The notes beneath the pieces were generated by a model. The model did no database searches. It worked only from the letters and a program-made list of their open reading frames with translations, and was not told the origin of the DNA. A DNA stretch of 64,000 nucleotides from Pseudeuparius sepicola (taxonomy: Eukaryota; Arthropoda; Insecta; Coleoptera; Anthribidae), in NCBI GenBank assembly GCA_963920635.1, contig OY987303.1, positions 19,756,175-19,820,174 on the forward strand, in the 5' to 3' direction. Made by a program: the position numbers and the translations under genes. This document shows positions 11,237 through 22,844 of this stretch, piece by piece; the stretch's first letter is position 1, and each line of letters opens with the position of its first letter.

Positions 11237-11727
11237 TATGGAGGGTAGAGGTAAGGAGGACCATCTTATTGGGTGTTCGGCTCGAAAACTGTCGTCTAAA
11301 AGCATTAAATAGGGATGGCGCTCGTGTTCTCACCGGGTATGACCCGAACTTAGCGGTTGTAGTAGAGATGGGTAATTCGTTCATTTTACTACGACCAAAT
11401 CGATCGGTTACCCATTTCGAAAAATATCGAATCATTTCATTCGCTCGATCGTCGGCCGTTCGATGTGTAGACTGTGGAGTGTCGGTAATAACCGACTGCT
11501 TCATGATTGGATCGTTTCGATATGTTGAGATTCGGTCAATCAATACTTTAAAGTGATCGAATCACAGTGATTCACGATTGACACATCTCTAGTAGAGTGG
11601 TAAGTAGCAAAGTTCGGAGGGTAGATTTGGTACCCGGGGGCAACAGCAGCGCCATCTTAATTTAATGGTTTTGAGGGACAATTTTATAACACAGAGATGA
11701 TGGTCCTCCTTACCTCTACCCTCCATA
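11237..11727. mobile_element. Non-autonomous hAT-like element with 8-bp target duplication
   Basis: The ends are long inverted repeats (TATGGAGGGTAGAGGTAAGG inwards on the left; its complement on the right at 11700-11727). TTAAGAAC occurs directly on both sides (11229-11236 and 11728-11735), an 8-bp target duplication typical of hAT elements. Copies 1 and 2 of the host repeat show the empty site with a single TTAAGAAC (4347-4354, 5227-5234). The interior, around 11362-11592, has AGAGATGGG / ACATCTCT ends that may be a second nested element. No transposase is encoded. Confidence 0.88.
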
Positions 11728-11850
11728 TTAAGAACAGATACGTAATTTTTTTTATTACTTGTCAGTCATTACGTGTCAGTGTTTGTATCAATGGACTCAC
11801 TTATATAAACCGTCACTTAATAGGTATGTTACTAGCATAGGAGTAGAAAA
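11728..11850 (+). repeat. Dispersed ~380-bp repeat family, copy 3, 3' part
   Basis: Continuation of copy 3 beyond the insertion, ending at CATAGGAGTAGAAAAA. Its alignment to 4347-4488 is what fixes the insertion point. Confidence 0.85.
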
Positions 11851-12076
11851 ATAAATTTACCTATATGTTAGTGCATCTGACAACTTCGCGTCGGCTGTCC
11901 TATGTCTCGACACGAAGTTTGCTAGAGTGGCTAGCCATAAGGGCCCGTAACTGGGGATTTGAATACTTCGGAAAATTATTTTTCATTTTTGTTCCCACGA
12001 TTTTAAAATTTTGTTATTCCTGATTCGTAAAGCTTTTTTGTCACCTGCCGTTAATAGTTATTTACATTGCCAGATA

Positions 12077-12179
12077 CGTAAGTGCACTTTTTTGGCCGAG
12101 GAGGTTGTTTAAAGACCGAGGCAACGCGAACGTTGCCTCGGTCATTAAAAGTACCTCCGGGGCCAAAAAAGAGCTTACG
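12077..12179. repeat. Hairpin element of about 103 bp
   Basis: Arms of about 50 bp fold back. The inner stem is a perfect 13 bp (GACCGAGGCAACG, loop CGAA, CGTTGCCTCGGTC at 12114-12143) and the outer stem pairs CGTAAG...TTTTTTGGCC with GGCCAAAAAA...CTTACG. It is non-coding and probably a fold-back miniature element. Confidence 0.85.
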
Positions 12180-12533
12180 CGTCGTGCAATGTATTACATT
12201 TTTCCTGCTACCGACAATTTCAGGTTATAGGTACTTTGAATAATAAAGCTCTAAACCCGTATATGGAGTAGATGGTGTGTAATAATGATCTTCAAAATAA
12301 CCTTTGTTCAATTATTACAGATCAAAGTTCCCTCCTTCACCAACGTAACATCAAAGATATTGCTATCTTTGTTGGGACATGTCCTGACAATCATCTGCAG
12401 GCACAATGATCCCAGCCAGCCCATTACCGGTTTCATCCTCTTTGGGAATCATCAGATGGACGTAGGCAAAATCCAGAGTGGATAGATTCAAAAGATAGAA
12501 ACCTATATTAAAATTGACGCAAGATTTGCGTTG

Positions 12534-12598
12534 CTGCGCGGCTCGTGCGCAACTTCTCCACTCATACGTAATAAGCTGTTTACAACTATCGCTATGTA
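12534..12598 (-). repeat. Fragment of the dispersed ~380-bp family, inverted
   Basis: The reverse complement reads CATAGCGATAGTTGTAAACA, then the AGCTTATTACGTATGAG block and the GTTGCGCACGAGCCGCGC stretch seen in the 27-kb copy. Confidence 0.8.
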
Positions 12599-13418
12599 AG
12601 GTCCTTGCTGCGTAAGGGTTGCTAAGCAATAGGTACTTTTTGTACCTAGCAACCACTTTCGCAGGTAGCAACGAAAATAACAGGGCACCTTGAACATTTG
12701 ACTCTCGCTTTCGGGCCTGTTGGCGAGTATGTAAAGTGTACTTACGGGGGAGGGAGCCGGAAAAATGTTTTACATCCTGATTGAAACGAAACAGCCTATA
12801 TGTATACAATAGACAAAAATATCATAGTACCTACTTCTCCAACTTCCCTAATCATCCCACAAACCTGATCTCTCATCTTAACCCACTCCCCCTCCTATTT
12901 GCGCTAAGCAGGCTCGAGGGTGGCGAAATACGTCTTCCCCCCCCCCCCCCTCCCCGCATCCTAGCAGGACCACCCTTCGAGATAAATGCATGAACCGGCG
13001 CGTCGCCAGCCCGAACGGACTTTGAAAAATGGCCGACTCCGATCGGAATCAATATAACTAATGTATATCCATCTTCTGTAAGGCTCTAGGGATCTCCGGG
13101 ATCTTGTCCCGATGGCCGGCCACGTGATATACGCTGTGAGAATTTCGGAAATATTAGTGCTATTTTTATTATTATATCCAATGCAGTCAAATCCTTCTTG
13201 TACAGAGAATCGCTCTCCGTTTGTCTTGGATCGACAAAAACCACAATTGGTGCATTAAAGTGAGCATAATATAGGATTATTAACCACATAGGAGGAAGCA
13301 AACTAAAAAGAAAATGCGAAAAACCATTTTTTACCGAAGTTCCAAACATAGGGCAAATCAACCTTATCACTCGAGTAAATCTACGCTCATGGCGCTGTTG
13401 TCACATTTAATTGTACAG
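12599..13418. other. Anonymous DNA with a C14 tract
   Basis: A pyrimidine block at 12935-12955 contains a run of about 14 C. Frames on both strands are low complexity or lack domains. No gene supported. Confidence 0.45.
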
Positions 13419-13560
13419 GATGTCCCGTTTTCGACACTTTTGAAGGCTATCTCCCTTATTTTCATAGCCACCTTCGTTTCTAAGATACAGGGCGAAATTG
13501 AAAATTGGCGGTTTTTGGCTATCCCTGTACCTCAGTTACCTTTCAACATATAGGAAAAGT
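13419..13560 (+). mobile_element. One end of a TA-CAGGRTG terminal-repeat element
   Basis: TACAGGATGTCCCGTTTTCG begins at about 13418. A second TACAGGGCG motif follows at about 13487 after AAG. This matches the double-motif ends seen at 19870, 25294 and 27992. No opposite end is visible nearby, so this is a solo or truncated copy. Confidence 0.5.
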
Positions 13561-14178
13561 AGAAACTCGGTTTTGTATAACATTTTCTGTAGAATCCAGG
13601 GGAGTAGTCAGATTTTTGCTAGATTTATCCATTTAGAAATATATGATAGTATATAGGTACTTATTTTAAACAATAGGCAAATTAATAACAATTTTCTCAA
13701 ATTGTATATGCGTGACAGTATCACAATAACCATAATAATATTAGTATATTAACTACAAAAATAATTCAACTTTTCCTATAACACATACTCTTCGGTCTTT
13801 TTTAATAATTACAAATGTTGCTCTCTAACACAAAATTTGCAATTTTTTGTTATTCGTAGTGCATTTAAAACTATTATTGATCATGTCTGAAGACTTGTAA
13901 TGCGAGCGTGGTAGCCTCACGACCTCACATAGTTCTTCTATACGTTGTGATGTAGAGTGCTATAAACTATATTTTGTAAATAACATTAACCTCGTCGATT
14001 GCGTTCATATCTGTATAGTATTTTGGCCGTGTAAAGGAACCAAAATTAATTAAATTATGTTTTGTGGTAGAAAATATATTCTCTCCGGATATCTAAAATA
14101 AGAAGTCTTGGTATAAAAAGAGAAGGCAAACAATTGAGGTGATAATAGAATAATATAATAATTGAATTAACAATGTAT
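13561..14178. other. Anonymous AT-rich DNA
   Basis: Nothing recognisable. Confidence 0.5.
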
Positions 14179-14295
14179 AGTCCAACAAACGAGAGTAGTC
14201 CAATGAAAAACTCAGTCTAAGCGCCAGCCGTATGTCAGCAAAGTATTGTGCGATTAGACTGAGTTTTTCATCGGACTTCTCTCGTGTGTTGGACT
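14179..14295. repeat. Fold-back miniature element, 41-bp arms
   Basis: Left arm 14179-14219 starts AGTCCAACAAACGAGAGTAG; right arm 14255-14295 is its near-complete complement. The arms end in AGTCCAACA / TGTTGGACT with TA-containing flanks. Non-coding. Confidence 0.85.
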
Positions 14296-14533
14296 GTAGT
14301 ACTTGATGTTAAAATATAGTTCTGGGGAAAGTTAAAAATAAGTACATTTATGATATGTTATGCAACTGGCAACAGCGCGCCGTGGGTCATCAGCCTCAGC
14401 GCGCGAGTTTGCCAGCTGATCAGCAAAGCGCAGTCAATAAGAATTTAGATTTTTTTAAAATTTCGAATTCGTATTAAGAGCAATGTACGGCACATACGTG
14501 GCGATTCGATATTTTGACCCATAAAATCATCTG

Positions 14534-14552
14534 TAATAATAATAATAATAAT
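14534..14552. repeat. (TAA)n tract at the 5' edge of the Dong-like element
   Basis: About six TAA units directly abut the 5'-truncated end of the R4/Dong-like element. Similar tracts follow both Dong-like copies (16712-16723, 17157-17171), so all three are pieces of one microsatellite target. Confidence 0.9.
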
Positions 14553-16593
14553 ACAATTCTTACACAGGGTGCAACCTACCTGTTACCAAAAGACCAGCGG
14601 AATACGGATAACCCTGCCAAGTACCGCCCAATAACCTGCTTGCCTACGCTGTACAAGATAATCACATCTTGCCTTACGCAGCGAATATATGCTCACTGCG
14701 AGCGGAACAACATCATTGCAATGCAGCAAAAGGGCTGCTCGAAGGGCGCAATGGGATGCAAAGAGCAACTCATCATAGACTCTGTCATCTGCAACCAGGC
14801 TCATTCCAAGCAACGAAACCTCCACATGGCTTATGTGGACTACAAAAAAGCATTTGATTCCGTACCTCACGACTGGCTCACAGGTATCTTAAAGCCGTAT
14901 AAAATAGATCATCATACAGTTTCCTTTTTAGAACACGTTATGACAACCTGGCGCACTAAGATACAACTCAGAACCGCAGACAGTAACATCGAGACCGACA
15001 CAATCAACATCCGAAGAGGGATTTTCCAAGGAGATTCACTCAGTCCACTGTGGTTCTGCATGGCGATGAACCCTCTATCACATCGGTTGAACTCTACAAA
15101 ATACGGCTTCGCTATCAAAAGCAACAACGCAGAAGCGATCAAGTTGAATCACCTATTATATATGGATGATTTAAAACTGATCGCCGCAACCAAAAACCAA
15201 CTAACGCAAATGCTTAAAATTGTAGAGGAGTTCTCCAGGGACATCGGAATGCTGTTTGGACTGGACAAGTGCCGCACCCTTAATATCATCCGGGGAAAGC
15301 TCGAACAAAGCGCACACGAGATGCAGGACGGCCAGGAGATCGAAGCAATGAGCAAGGGAGATACATACAAGTATCTCGGGATGAAACAAGCTCAAAGGAT
15401 AGACCATCGAACAATGAAGACTGATTTAACGAATGAATTCATCAAGAGAGTAAGACAAGTAGTGCGAACTGATCTTAACAGCAGGAATCAACAACCTGCA
15501 ACGAAAAGTTAGGACACTACTGACAAAAGCTCATAAACATCATCCCCGTAGCGCCGTAGAAAGAACAACTCTGCCACGTCAACTAGGAGGAAGAGGATTG
15601 GCAGATCTCAGCAAGCAATTGGACCAACAATTATTAAATCTGCGTAATTATTTCTACAGGCAGGCCAACAGCTCCACACTACATAGGGCTATATGCGGAG
15701 CAGACGTCTCAACACCGCTACGTCTGACGGAACACGAGCGTCAAAATCACCACCGAACCGACAACGATAAACTACAGAGGTGGTTGGGGAAGCCGCTGCA
15801 CGGGAGGCATCCTAATGAGGTTAACCAGGAACATGTCGACAAGTTAGCGTCGAACTATTGACTGACCTCGGGACGAATGTTCCCCGAGACGGAAGGCTTC
15901 CTACTGGCCATACAAGATCAGGTTATACCAACTCGCAACTACCTAAAATTCATTGTAGGAGATGCATCGGTAGTGGATGACAGATGCAGATACGGGTGCC
16001 CAACTCCAGAAACAATCCAGCACATAACAGGAGGATGTCAGATGTTCGCATCAACGGAATATAAGGAACGACACGATTCGGTTGCCAAGATCTTGCACCA
16101 GGAACTGGCGGAAAAGCTGCTGCTTGTGCAGGCAGAGAGGGTCCCATATTACAACTACACACCTGAGCCTGTTCTTGAGAACAGCAACTACAAGATGTAC
16201 TGGGATCGTACAGTTCTGACAGATCAACGAGTTGCCCATAACAGACCGGACCTTATAATAGTTGATAAAATTTCTAGGCAGACAACTCTGATTGATGTGG
16301 CCATCCCGAACAACAACAACCTGCGTGTGAAGCAAGTCGAGAAGATCGCGAAGTACAGAGATTTAGAAGAACGAATTAGAAGGCAATGGGAAATGGAGAA
16401 CGTCCAGACGATTCCAATCATCATGTCAACAACTGGTGTTATACCAAAAAGTTTGCTGAGAAACATCAAGGAGCTGGGTCTAACTGATAGTCTTTACAGG
16501 TCCATGCAGAAAGCGGTACTACTTGCGACAGCCCGAACCGTCAGGAAATTCATGGGGAGTGCAGGAACGTCCAACAACATCAATGTCACCTAA
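14553..16593 (+). pseudogene. R4/Dong-type polyprotein (reverse transcriptase + RLE), broken
   Basis: Reverse transcriptase blocks are visible in order: YRPITCLPTLYK (about 14610), YVDYKKAFDSVPH (14835), RRGIFQGDSLSPLWF (15010) and LYMDDLKL with the catalytic DD (15160). After a +1 frameshift near 15510-15590 the frame resumes at 15598, meets an in-frame TGA at 15859, and continues in the same frame to 16593. This last part has a zinc knuckle C-x3-C-x7-H-x4-C (15985-16041) and an endonuclease signature RPDLIIVDK...LIDVAIP, then EKIAKYRDLE (16243-16370), as expected for restriction-like endonucleases of R2/R4 LINEs. The N-terminal zinc fingers and 5' UTR are missing. With a 5' truncation, one frameshift and one nonsense codon, this copy cannot move itself. 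Confidence 0.88.
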
Positions 16594-16723
16594 GGCCCGA
16601 TAACACGGCAAGGGTCTCGTCCGAGCCAGATCCTTTTGGTATCCGGGATACCCGGGATCTGAGTGAATGTTCCCCGTAGAGGGAGTGCGAATGCCTTTTG
16701 GCTAAGTCGAGATAATAATAATA
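14553..16723 (+). mobile_element. R4/Dong-like non-LTR retrotransposon, 5'-truncated (copy 1)
   Basis: The body lies between (TAA)n tracts and contains reverse transcriptase, a zinc knuckle and a restriction-like endonuclease, the order found in the R2/R4 group. Dong, the R4-clade element of Bombyx, is known to insert into TAA repeats, and that is what is seen here. The 3' untranslated region (16594-16711) contains CCGGGATACCCGGG-type palindromic sequence and ends in GTCGAGATAATAATAATA. Confidence 0.88.
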
Positions 16724-17171
16724 CAGACAACTCTGATTGATGTGGCCATCCCGAACAACAACAACCTGCGTGTGAAGCAAGTCGAGAAGATCGCGAAGTA
16801 CAGAGATTTAGAAGAACGAATTAGAAGGCAATGGGAAATGGAGAACGTCCAGACGATTCCAGTCATCATGTCAACAACTGGTGTTATACCAAAAAGTTTG
16901 CTCAGAAACATCAAGGAGCTGGGTCTAACTGATAGTCTTTACAGGTCCATGCAGAAAGCGGTACTACTTGCGACAGCCCGAACCGTCAGGAAATTCATGG
17001 GGAATGCAGGATCATCCAACAGCATCAATGTCACCTAAGGCCCGATAACATGGCAAGGGTCTCGTCCGAGCCAGATCCTTTTGGTATCCGGGATACCCGG
17101 GATCTGAGTGAATGTTCCCCGTAGAGGGAGTGCGAATGCCTTTTGGCTAAGTCGAGATAATAATAATAATA
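16724..17171 (+). mobile_element. R4/Dong-like element copy 2, severely 5'-truncated
   Basis: It begins CAGACAACTCTGATTGATG directly after the (ATA)n tail of copy 1 and repeats the last 315 coding bases and the 3' UTR of copy 1 with only a few substitutions (for example ATCATC to GTCATC, and GGAACGTCC to GGATCATCC). Its frame is open to the stop at 17038. It ends in (ATA)n at 17157-17171. It is a separate insertion, not a simple duplication, because it is truncated exactly at a TAA target. Confidence 0.88.
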
Positions 17172-19150
17172 GCGTTTATTGCCCAACAGTAAGAACCATT
17201 TACAGGACAATGAATTACAAATTGTAAGCATTACATAACTCAACTATAACTGTAGCGTATCTAGTACACGCTTCACATAGGTGAAACACTAAAGAGGTAT
17301 ATACAGATTAAAGCAACTAATAACAATAATAAAGAATTAGATTCAACAGTGTTATTACTCAAAGGAGTACTTAAAGAAAAATTACCTACATAACTACATA
17401 CATAATTAGTGGTTGACAAAAAACTGCATTGCCGTATTCAGGATTTTACATAGTTGGTCACTGTGGATGTCACAGTGACAGTGGGTACACAGTCTGTTAT
17501 AATTGTTGCACATATTAAAGACGGGAGACTTGAGAAATAAATTAGTGCTAGCTCTGTCACAGTAGAACGTCAAGCCACCTCTAGTTCTCAGAGAAGGGAC
17601 AGAAAAATTGAGCTGAGAAAGTAAATCAATAGCGTCTATTTGGTTATGTAATAATTTGTAGAGAAATATAATTGACGCATATTTTCTCCTCGAATCAAGA
17701 GACAGTATCTGAAATCTGTTCAAAAACTCAGTGTAGGGAGTCCCTTGCTCAGGATACACTCCGTCCAATTTGAATGACAAAAACTTAAGAAATATGCGCT
17801 GAACTTTCTCTAGTGCCTCCTTGTAGCAGTTATAAAAAGGGTACCATATCAGTGATGCGTACTCAAGTTTGGATCTTACATATGACGAGTAAGGGATTAA
17901 AAGTGCATCCAAATTGGTAAATGAATTGCAGTTCCTCACAATAAAACCGTACGCTTTAGAAGCCTCATTTATCTTCTGAGTGATATGGCAGGCAAACGTT
18001 AGTCTCGAGTCAAATACGACACCTAGATCCTTCGTTGTCTCCAAACGCGCAATCGCAGTCCCTGCCACGGTATAGTCATACTCAAGAATGTTTTTTTACA
18101 GGAGAAACTAATCACTTTACATTTAGCTGCATTTAATTGTAATCTATTCATATCACACCAAGCCTGAAGCCTGTCAATATCCCGCTGCAATGCAACACAG
18201 TCCTCCAATGAGGTAACACTGCAATAGATTTTGAGGTCATCCGCAAACAAGAGCTTATTACATTTTACACTAGTAGTAATATCATCAATAAATAAGGGAA
18301 ACAGCAATGGACCAAGATTAGACCCCTGTGGCTCTCCAGATCTTGCCAAGTAGTTGAAAGAGTTAAATCCGTTGTAAGATACAAATTGCTTTCTTTGTGA
18401 TAAATAACTTTGGAGAAGCCATAAAGCAGAAGAATGGAGACCAAATAGAGAAAGCTTCTTTAAGAGGATATGGTGGTCTATTTTATCAAAAGCTTTGGCA
18501 AAATCAGTATAAACAACGTCGATCTGACCCTGCTTGTCAACGTATTCAGAAGCAAACTGAGTAGGTAAGGAGTGTGAGGTTAGTGACAGTTGAACGCTTA
18601 GACAAAAACCCATGTAGAAAAGAAGAAGTGCACTGCAGAATAAATCCTGTTATATAAAACGACCTCAAAAATCTTAGCAAAATTACATAAGATAGATATT
18701 GAGCGATAGTTGCTAATTTCAGATGCATCACCGGATTTGAAAACAGTACATACAATGGATTGTTTCCAGATTTCGGGAAATATGCAACTGTTCACCGCAA
18801 GGTTGAAGATTTTGACTAAAGGAGCTATAAATACAGTCGCACAGTCCTTGACAACGAAGGAAGGAATGCCATCAGGGCCCGATGTTCGCTTATTTTTCAA
18901 TCTTTTGGCTGCCATAACAATTTCACTTTCAGTTATGTTTCCAAACATTATAGTTGAGTGATTGGTGCACAGATAATCATTAATGTTATTAACATTGAAA
19001 GACTCGGTGGATGCCACAAAAACGCTATAGAAGTCAGCTGTAGTGAGCAACACGCACAATTTTAAACTTTTGGTTATTACAAATTCTGTTCTAAGTAATA
19101 ACCAACATTTTAAGACCAAAATTATAATTTTATAATATTTATCACAATGG
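17172..19150 (-). mobile_element. Jockey/CR1-group LINE, 5'-truncated, with (TTA)n tail
   Basis: On the minus strand this reads reverse transcriptase, then a 234-bp 3' UTR with AATAAA (complement of 17175-17180), then a tail of TTA units at 17171-17157. The upstream endonuclease domain is absent; the element starts at about 19050-19150 in the linker before the reverse transcriptase. Its tail, read on the plus strand, is the TAA tract used by the Dong-like copies, so this LINE inserted first. Confidence 0.82.
17406..19150 (-). pseudogene. Jockey/CR1-type reverse transcriptase, frameshifted
   Basis: Three consecutive minus-strand frames (19158-18598, 18613-18023, 18068-17406) together form one reverse transcriptase. 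Motifs in order are KNKRTSGPDGIPSF, SNYRSISILCNFAKIFE, VYTDFAKAFDKIDHHIL, GEPQGSNLGPLLF (the usual V is E), LLFADDLKIY with catalytic ADD, then KDLGVVFDSRLTF and a typical C-terminal thumb/connection. Frameshifts fall near 18600 and 18060. The catalytic residues are present but the frame is broken twice and the 5' endonuclease is gone. Assignment to the jockey/CR1 group rests on FADDLKIY and the C-terminal pattern; the exact clade would need a phylogeny. Confidence 0.85.
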
Positions 19151-19869
19151 CCGTACATAGAATTTCATTCCAAAGTACTTATTTATTTATAAAAAATAGC
19201 AGGGACAAGCACTAACATGATCAAAGTAATTTTGCGCTGTGTGTTCCGTGCGTCATTAAGTCGTCATTTCGCGAACGCGCAAGACGAAGTTAAAAAGAAA
19301 AAGAAGTGATGGGGCCAGCATTCCATTTCGAACTCAGGGGCAATTCCTCTTGAATATTGATGCGAGTGGGGAGTGGAATACCAAGGGATGTGCTCGACTG
19401 CTTAATTTGGTCTTATCCTGAGGATCAGTCCGGTCGATACCTTCGAAATTCGTCGCAGAGAACGCGGACAAAAGCATTTTAGGGTGTCTATGTAACGTTT
19501 ATATGGGCAGGAAATATAAATAACGATATTTCCTGGTGATTTCGAAGGAAAAAATACATTTTCTACGAAGTTTGCACATTTCCGAATCTTTATGAGTGCC
19601 CCTACTAGGGGAGGATTCTATTGAATGTTCCCAATAATGTCCATAAATCGGGAAGTTTTCCCATTTTATGATATATTTTTACTTCAGATTTGGAAATTTT
19701 CTATCCGTGTAGAATAAAAAATGTAGATGGAAGGGAGCAGGAATATGTTAAAATCAGTTTCTATATACGTATGGATCAAAAACATTATTCATCGATGTAT
19801 TTAAGTTCCTTCAAAAGATGTACGTACAGCAATCCCAATAACACGTGTTCACTAATAAATTTCTGTATA
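19151..19869. other. Anonymous DNA
   Basis: A slightly GC-richer stretch at 19210-19480 shows no frame with a known domain. It may include the sequence flanking the LINE 5' truncation. Nothing else seen. Confidence 0.45.
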
Positions 19870-20519
19870 CAGGGTGTTTCAAAACTATGCGGCACCCGGG
19901 CGGACTTCACTCGTTAAAATAAGACGAAAAGTTCATATTAACATGGGTCCAAAAACTCTTCGTTACGAAAATACAGGGTGATTAAACTTTCAAAAAATAT
20001 CGATTAAGAATCAATTATTTTTTATGCCTTAGCGCCTTACTAGTAACAAAAATTACATACTCCTACTGCCATTCCGTTTGAAAATTATTTCGTTTACTTC
20101 AAATAATAGTTACATTATATACCTCAACCCGAAAAAGCGTTAGAGTCGAAAAAAGACGACAAATCGGAAAACTCCAACTTTCCGCGAAAGGGAGAGAGAT
20201 ATGAAAAAATGAAAGAGGCATTTTTTGTTCCAAATTGTATTGTTTATTCGATAACATAATAAATTGTTGTATTGTACAGGGCCATACAATTTTTTTGTTT
20301 AATTTATGGTACCGATTACCCTTACCTCCACCACTGGATACTTTCGCGACCTGATATTAGCATTTCTTATGTCACCCCATGATGGTATTATTGTGTACCA
20401 AATTTAGTTTAAATATTCTTATTGGTTTGGAAGGTATAAAGAAAAAATCGATATTTTTTCAAAGTTTAATCACCCTGTATCTGTACCGTATCTGTACCGC
20501 ATAGTTTTGAATCACCCTG
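19870..20519. mobile_element. TA-flanked non-autonomous element with double-motif ends
   Basis: The outer ends are CAGGGTGTTTCAAAACTATG (19870) and its inverse ending CACCCTG (20513-20519), flanked by TA on both sides as in Tc1/mariner elements. A second pair sits inside: CAGGGTGATTAAACTTT at 19974 and the inverse ending at 20477, again next to TA. The left motifs are 104 bp apart. The right outer arm is shortened to about 42 bp. The core is AT-rich and non-coding. It is either nested insertions or one element with repeated transposase sites at each end. Confidence 0.82.
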
Positions 20520-21240
20520 TATGTATCAATCATAAAACTAAAATAAAATTCTTACCGAAATAAATGTAAAATATAAACACTGCATTTGGCGCAGCTATAA
20601 AAGGCCTAGAGCCAGTGACACGTGACTACCGCACACGAGACACCGCATACAACCGTGCTACCCTCGGCAGTTTTATGGCGCCTATTATTGTGGTAACATG
20701 AAAAATTAGCAGTAATGGCACAAAGGACAGAAGCTCAATAGACACATGCACGCTTACAGGATGCTTGCAGAAAGTATTCTTTGATTTTTTGTATTTCACA
20801 GATTTAATTTGGAGGCTAGTTACTGCACTTTTATTTTGTTTAAAGAGAAATGTATTTTTTTAAATATATTTTAACTATCCTAACAGTTGGGTTTTATGAG
20901 GGAAAACATATTTATTTAAAAGAAAAGTATGTAAGTAAGTATGTTAGCTTCACTCAACTTCAAGACTAAGAAAATTAATTTACTTTAAAACTTTCTCGCT
21001 TTTATTCCGTTCCATATCCTATCAATCTCAATAAATCGATCACAATTTACTCATAAAATAAATCATCCGTTAGAAATATTTCGTTCTAATATAATTCATT
21101 TTTATGTTTAGGTATATGCAAATAATAATAGTACTTACCTAAAACTTCAGAAAACAATAGGTATATTTAGCATCAAAATTTAACTTTTCTGGAAGTTATA
21201 CTACTTAATTATATAGAAGATCACTGCTATGAAGATTCAC
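20520..21240. other. Anonymous AT-rich DNA with a dispersed short repeat
   Basis: 20797-20847 (CACAGATTTAATTTGGAGGC...) recurs near 63203-63246, so it belongs to a dispersed repeat. No gene seen. Confidence 0.45.
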
Positions 21241-21382
21241 AATTTAAGGAAATTCACAGGTTTCTGTAGCATAAATAATGGCATATTACAACTTTACACC
21301 ATAACTTTCAGTTATCAAGATTTTTTCCTTGTATGTTTGGAATTTATTTTTAATTCAAATTATTTTTGATTCAATAATGTTT

Positions 21383-22481
21383 TCTATAAACAAATCTTTG
21401 GAACTCCTATGGGAACTTCAATATCTCCAATAATTGCTCAATATGTCATGGATGATATTTTAGATGAATCTTTAGCCAAACGTTCTTTCAATGTACCTAT
21501 TATTTATTAAAAAGTATGTTGATGACATTATTTGTTCAGTTCCTTTAGATAAAATCAATGAAATTTTAGATACTTTTAATAATTATGACAAAAATGTACA
21601 ATTTACGATAGAAAAAGAAATCAATAATTATATTCCTTTCTTTAGATACTAAAATTATAAGAAAAAATGGTAATGTTCTCATAACAGATTGGTATAAAAA
21701 ACCTTCTAACTCAGGAAGATATATCAATTATTATTATTATTATATATTATCATCACAGTAATAACATGAAACTAAATCTTATTTTGGCACAAAAATATAA
21801 TTCACAAAATAGTTCGTCCATCTTTAGTATACAAACAAACTTAATTAAATTAAAGATATACTTACTAATAATAGTTATCCTGAGAAGTTAATAAACAAAT
21901 TATTACCTATTTAATATTCGAAACAATAATAATTTGCATAGTAGAACTCCTCAAAGAAATAAAAATAATCCTCAAGGGTTTAATATTAATTACAAATCTA
22001 TACCCTAGATCAAAGAACTTACCCCAAAAATTACTGAATGCTTTAGAAATGAAGATATAAAAATTGCTTTGAGAAATGTAAAACCTATTGCTAATTTATA
22101 CAACAAACTAAAAGATTCCACCCCTATCCTTGATCTATCTAATAATCTAATATATTTTATTGCTTTCCTTGCTATAACTGTAATTTAAAATATGTAGGTC
22201 AAACATCACAAATTTTAAACAAGGAATTTCGGGACATAAAAGTGATTGCAAATAATAGTAAATAAAAATACTTCTGCCCTTTCCGAACATGCTATCTTTA
22301 CGGGACATAAAATTAATTTTGATAATGCTAAAATCCTACAGTATGAACAAAATTACTATAAAAGACTATTTGTAGAGATGGTTGAAATTAATAAAGAAAG
22401 GTTTGCTATGAATAAAGGAACAGACATACGAGATTTAAATATAATTTATTTTTACATTTTAGAATTTGATAAACATAAATA
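21383..22481 (+). pseudogene. Penelope-type reverse transcriptase and GIY-YIG endonuclease, multiply frameshifted
   Basis: From about 21383 the plus strand reads GTPMGTSISPIIAQYVMDD, then after a frameshift KYVDDIICSV (catalytic DD, about 21510), FLDTKI and WYKKPSNSGRYINY (about 21690), all typical of the Penelope palm and thumb. Further down are PCYNCNLKYVGQT (about 22160-22200), the end of the GIY-YIG signature, and SEHAIFTGHKINF (22270-22320). A microsatellite-like TTATTATTATT insertion breaks the frame at 21730. The last open piece ends at 22481. At least four frame breaks make it inactive. The N-terminal third of the reverse transcriptase is missing. Confidence 0.8.
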
Positions 22482-22794
22482 AATTTTTCTAACCTTTAAG
22501 CAATTTCTTCTTTCTCTTTTAATAAATATTATAACTTTAAATTGTTTCTAATAATATTTTCGTTTGTCTATTCAAGCTTTTGTTTAGAACTTGTTGCCAT
22601 AAACAAAATTGTCATTCAATTATTAATAATTTTACAATTTTTATACAACCTTTTCCTGTTTCCTGCCGCTATAATTTTCGGCCATTTTGTACCAAATGTC
22701 ATAAAATTTATTATAACAACATAACCATAAATCAATTGTAAGTACTTTTTGAAATATTTCCACAGTCATTTATTAGAATTCCTACCTTTTAGCC

Positions 22795-22844
22795 CTGACG
22801 AAGCTCTCAAAGTAAGAGCGAAAGCTTGGATAACTGAAAGTTAT
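22795..22844 (+). ncRNA. Hammerhead-like motif in the Penelope-like 3' region
   Basis: CTGACGA (22795-22801), a stem GCTCT/AGAGC (22803-22807 with 22815-22819), then GAAA (22820-22823) follow the hammerhead core order CUGANGA - stem II - GAAA, with one extra A before the stem. A second hairpin, ATAACT-GAA-AGTTAT, follows (22830-22844). Penelope-like elements are known to carry hammerhead ribozymes. A proper stem III and cleavage site were not found, so activity is doubtful. Confidence 0.4.

Noticed and set aside
22795..22844. Firm hammerhead ribozyme call
   Set aside because: Core order fits, but there is one extra base before stem II and no clear stem III with a cleavage site.
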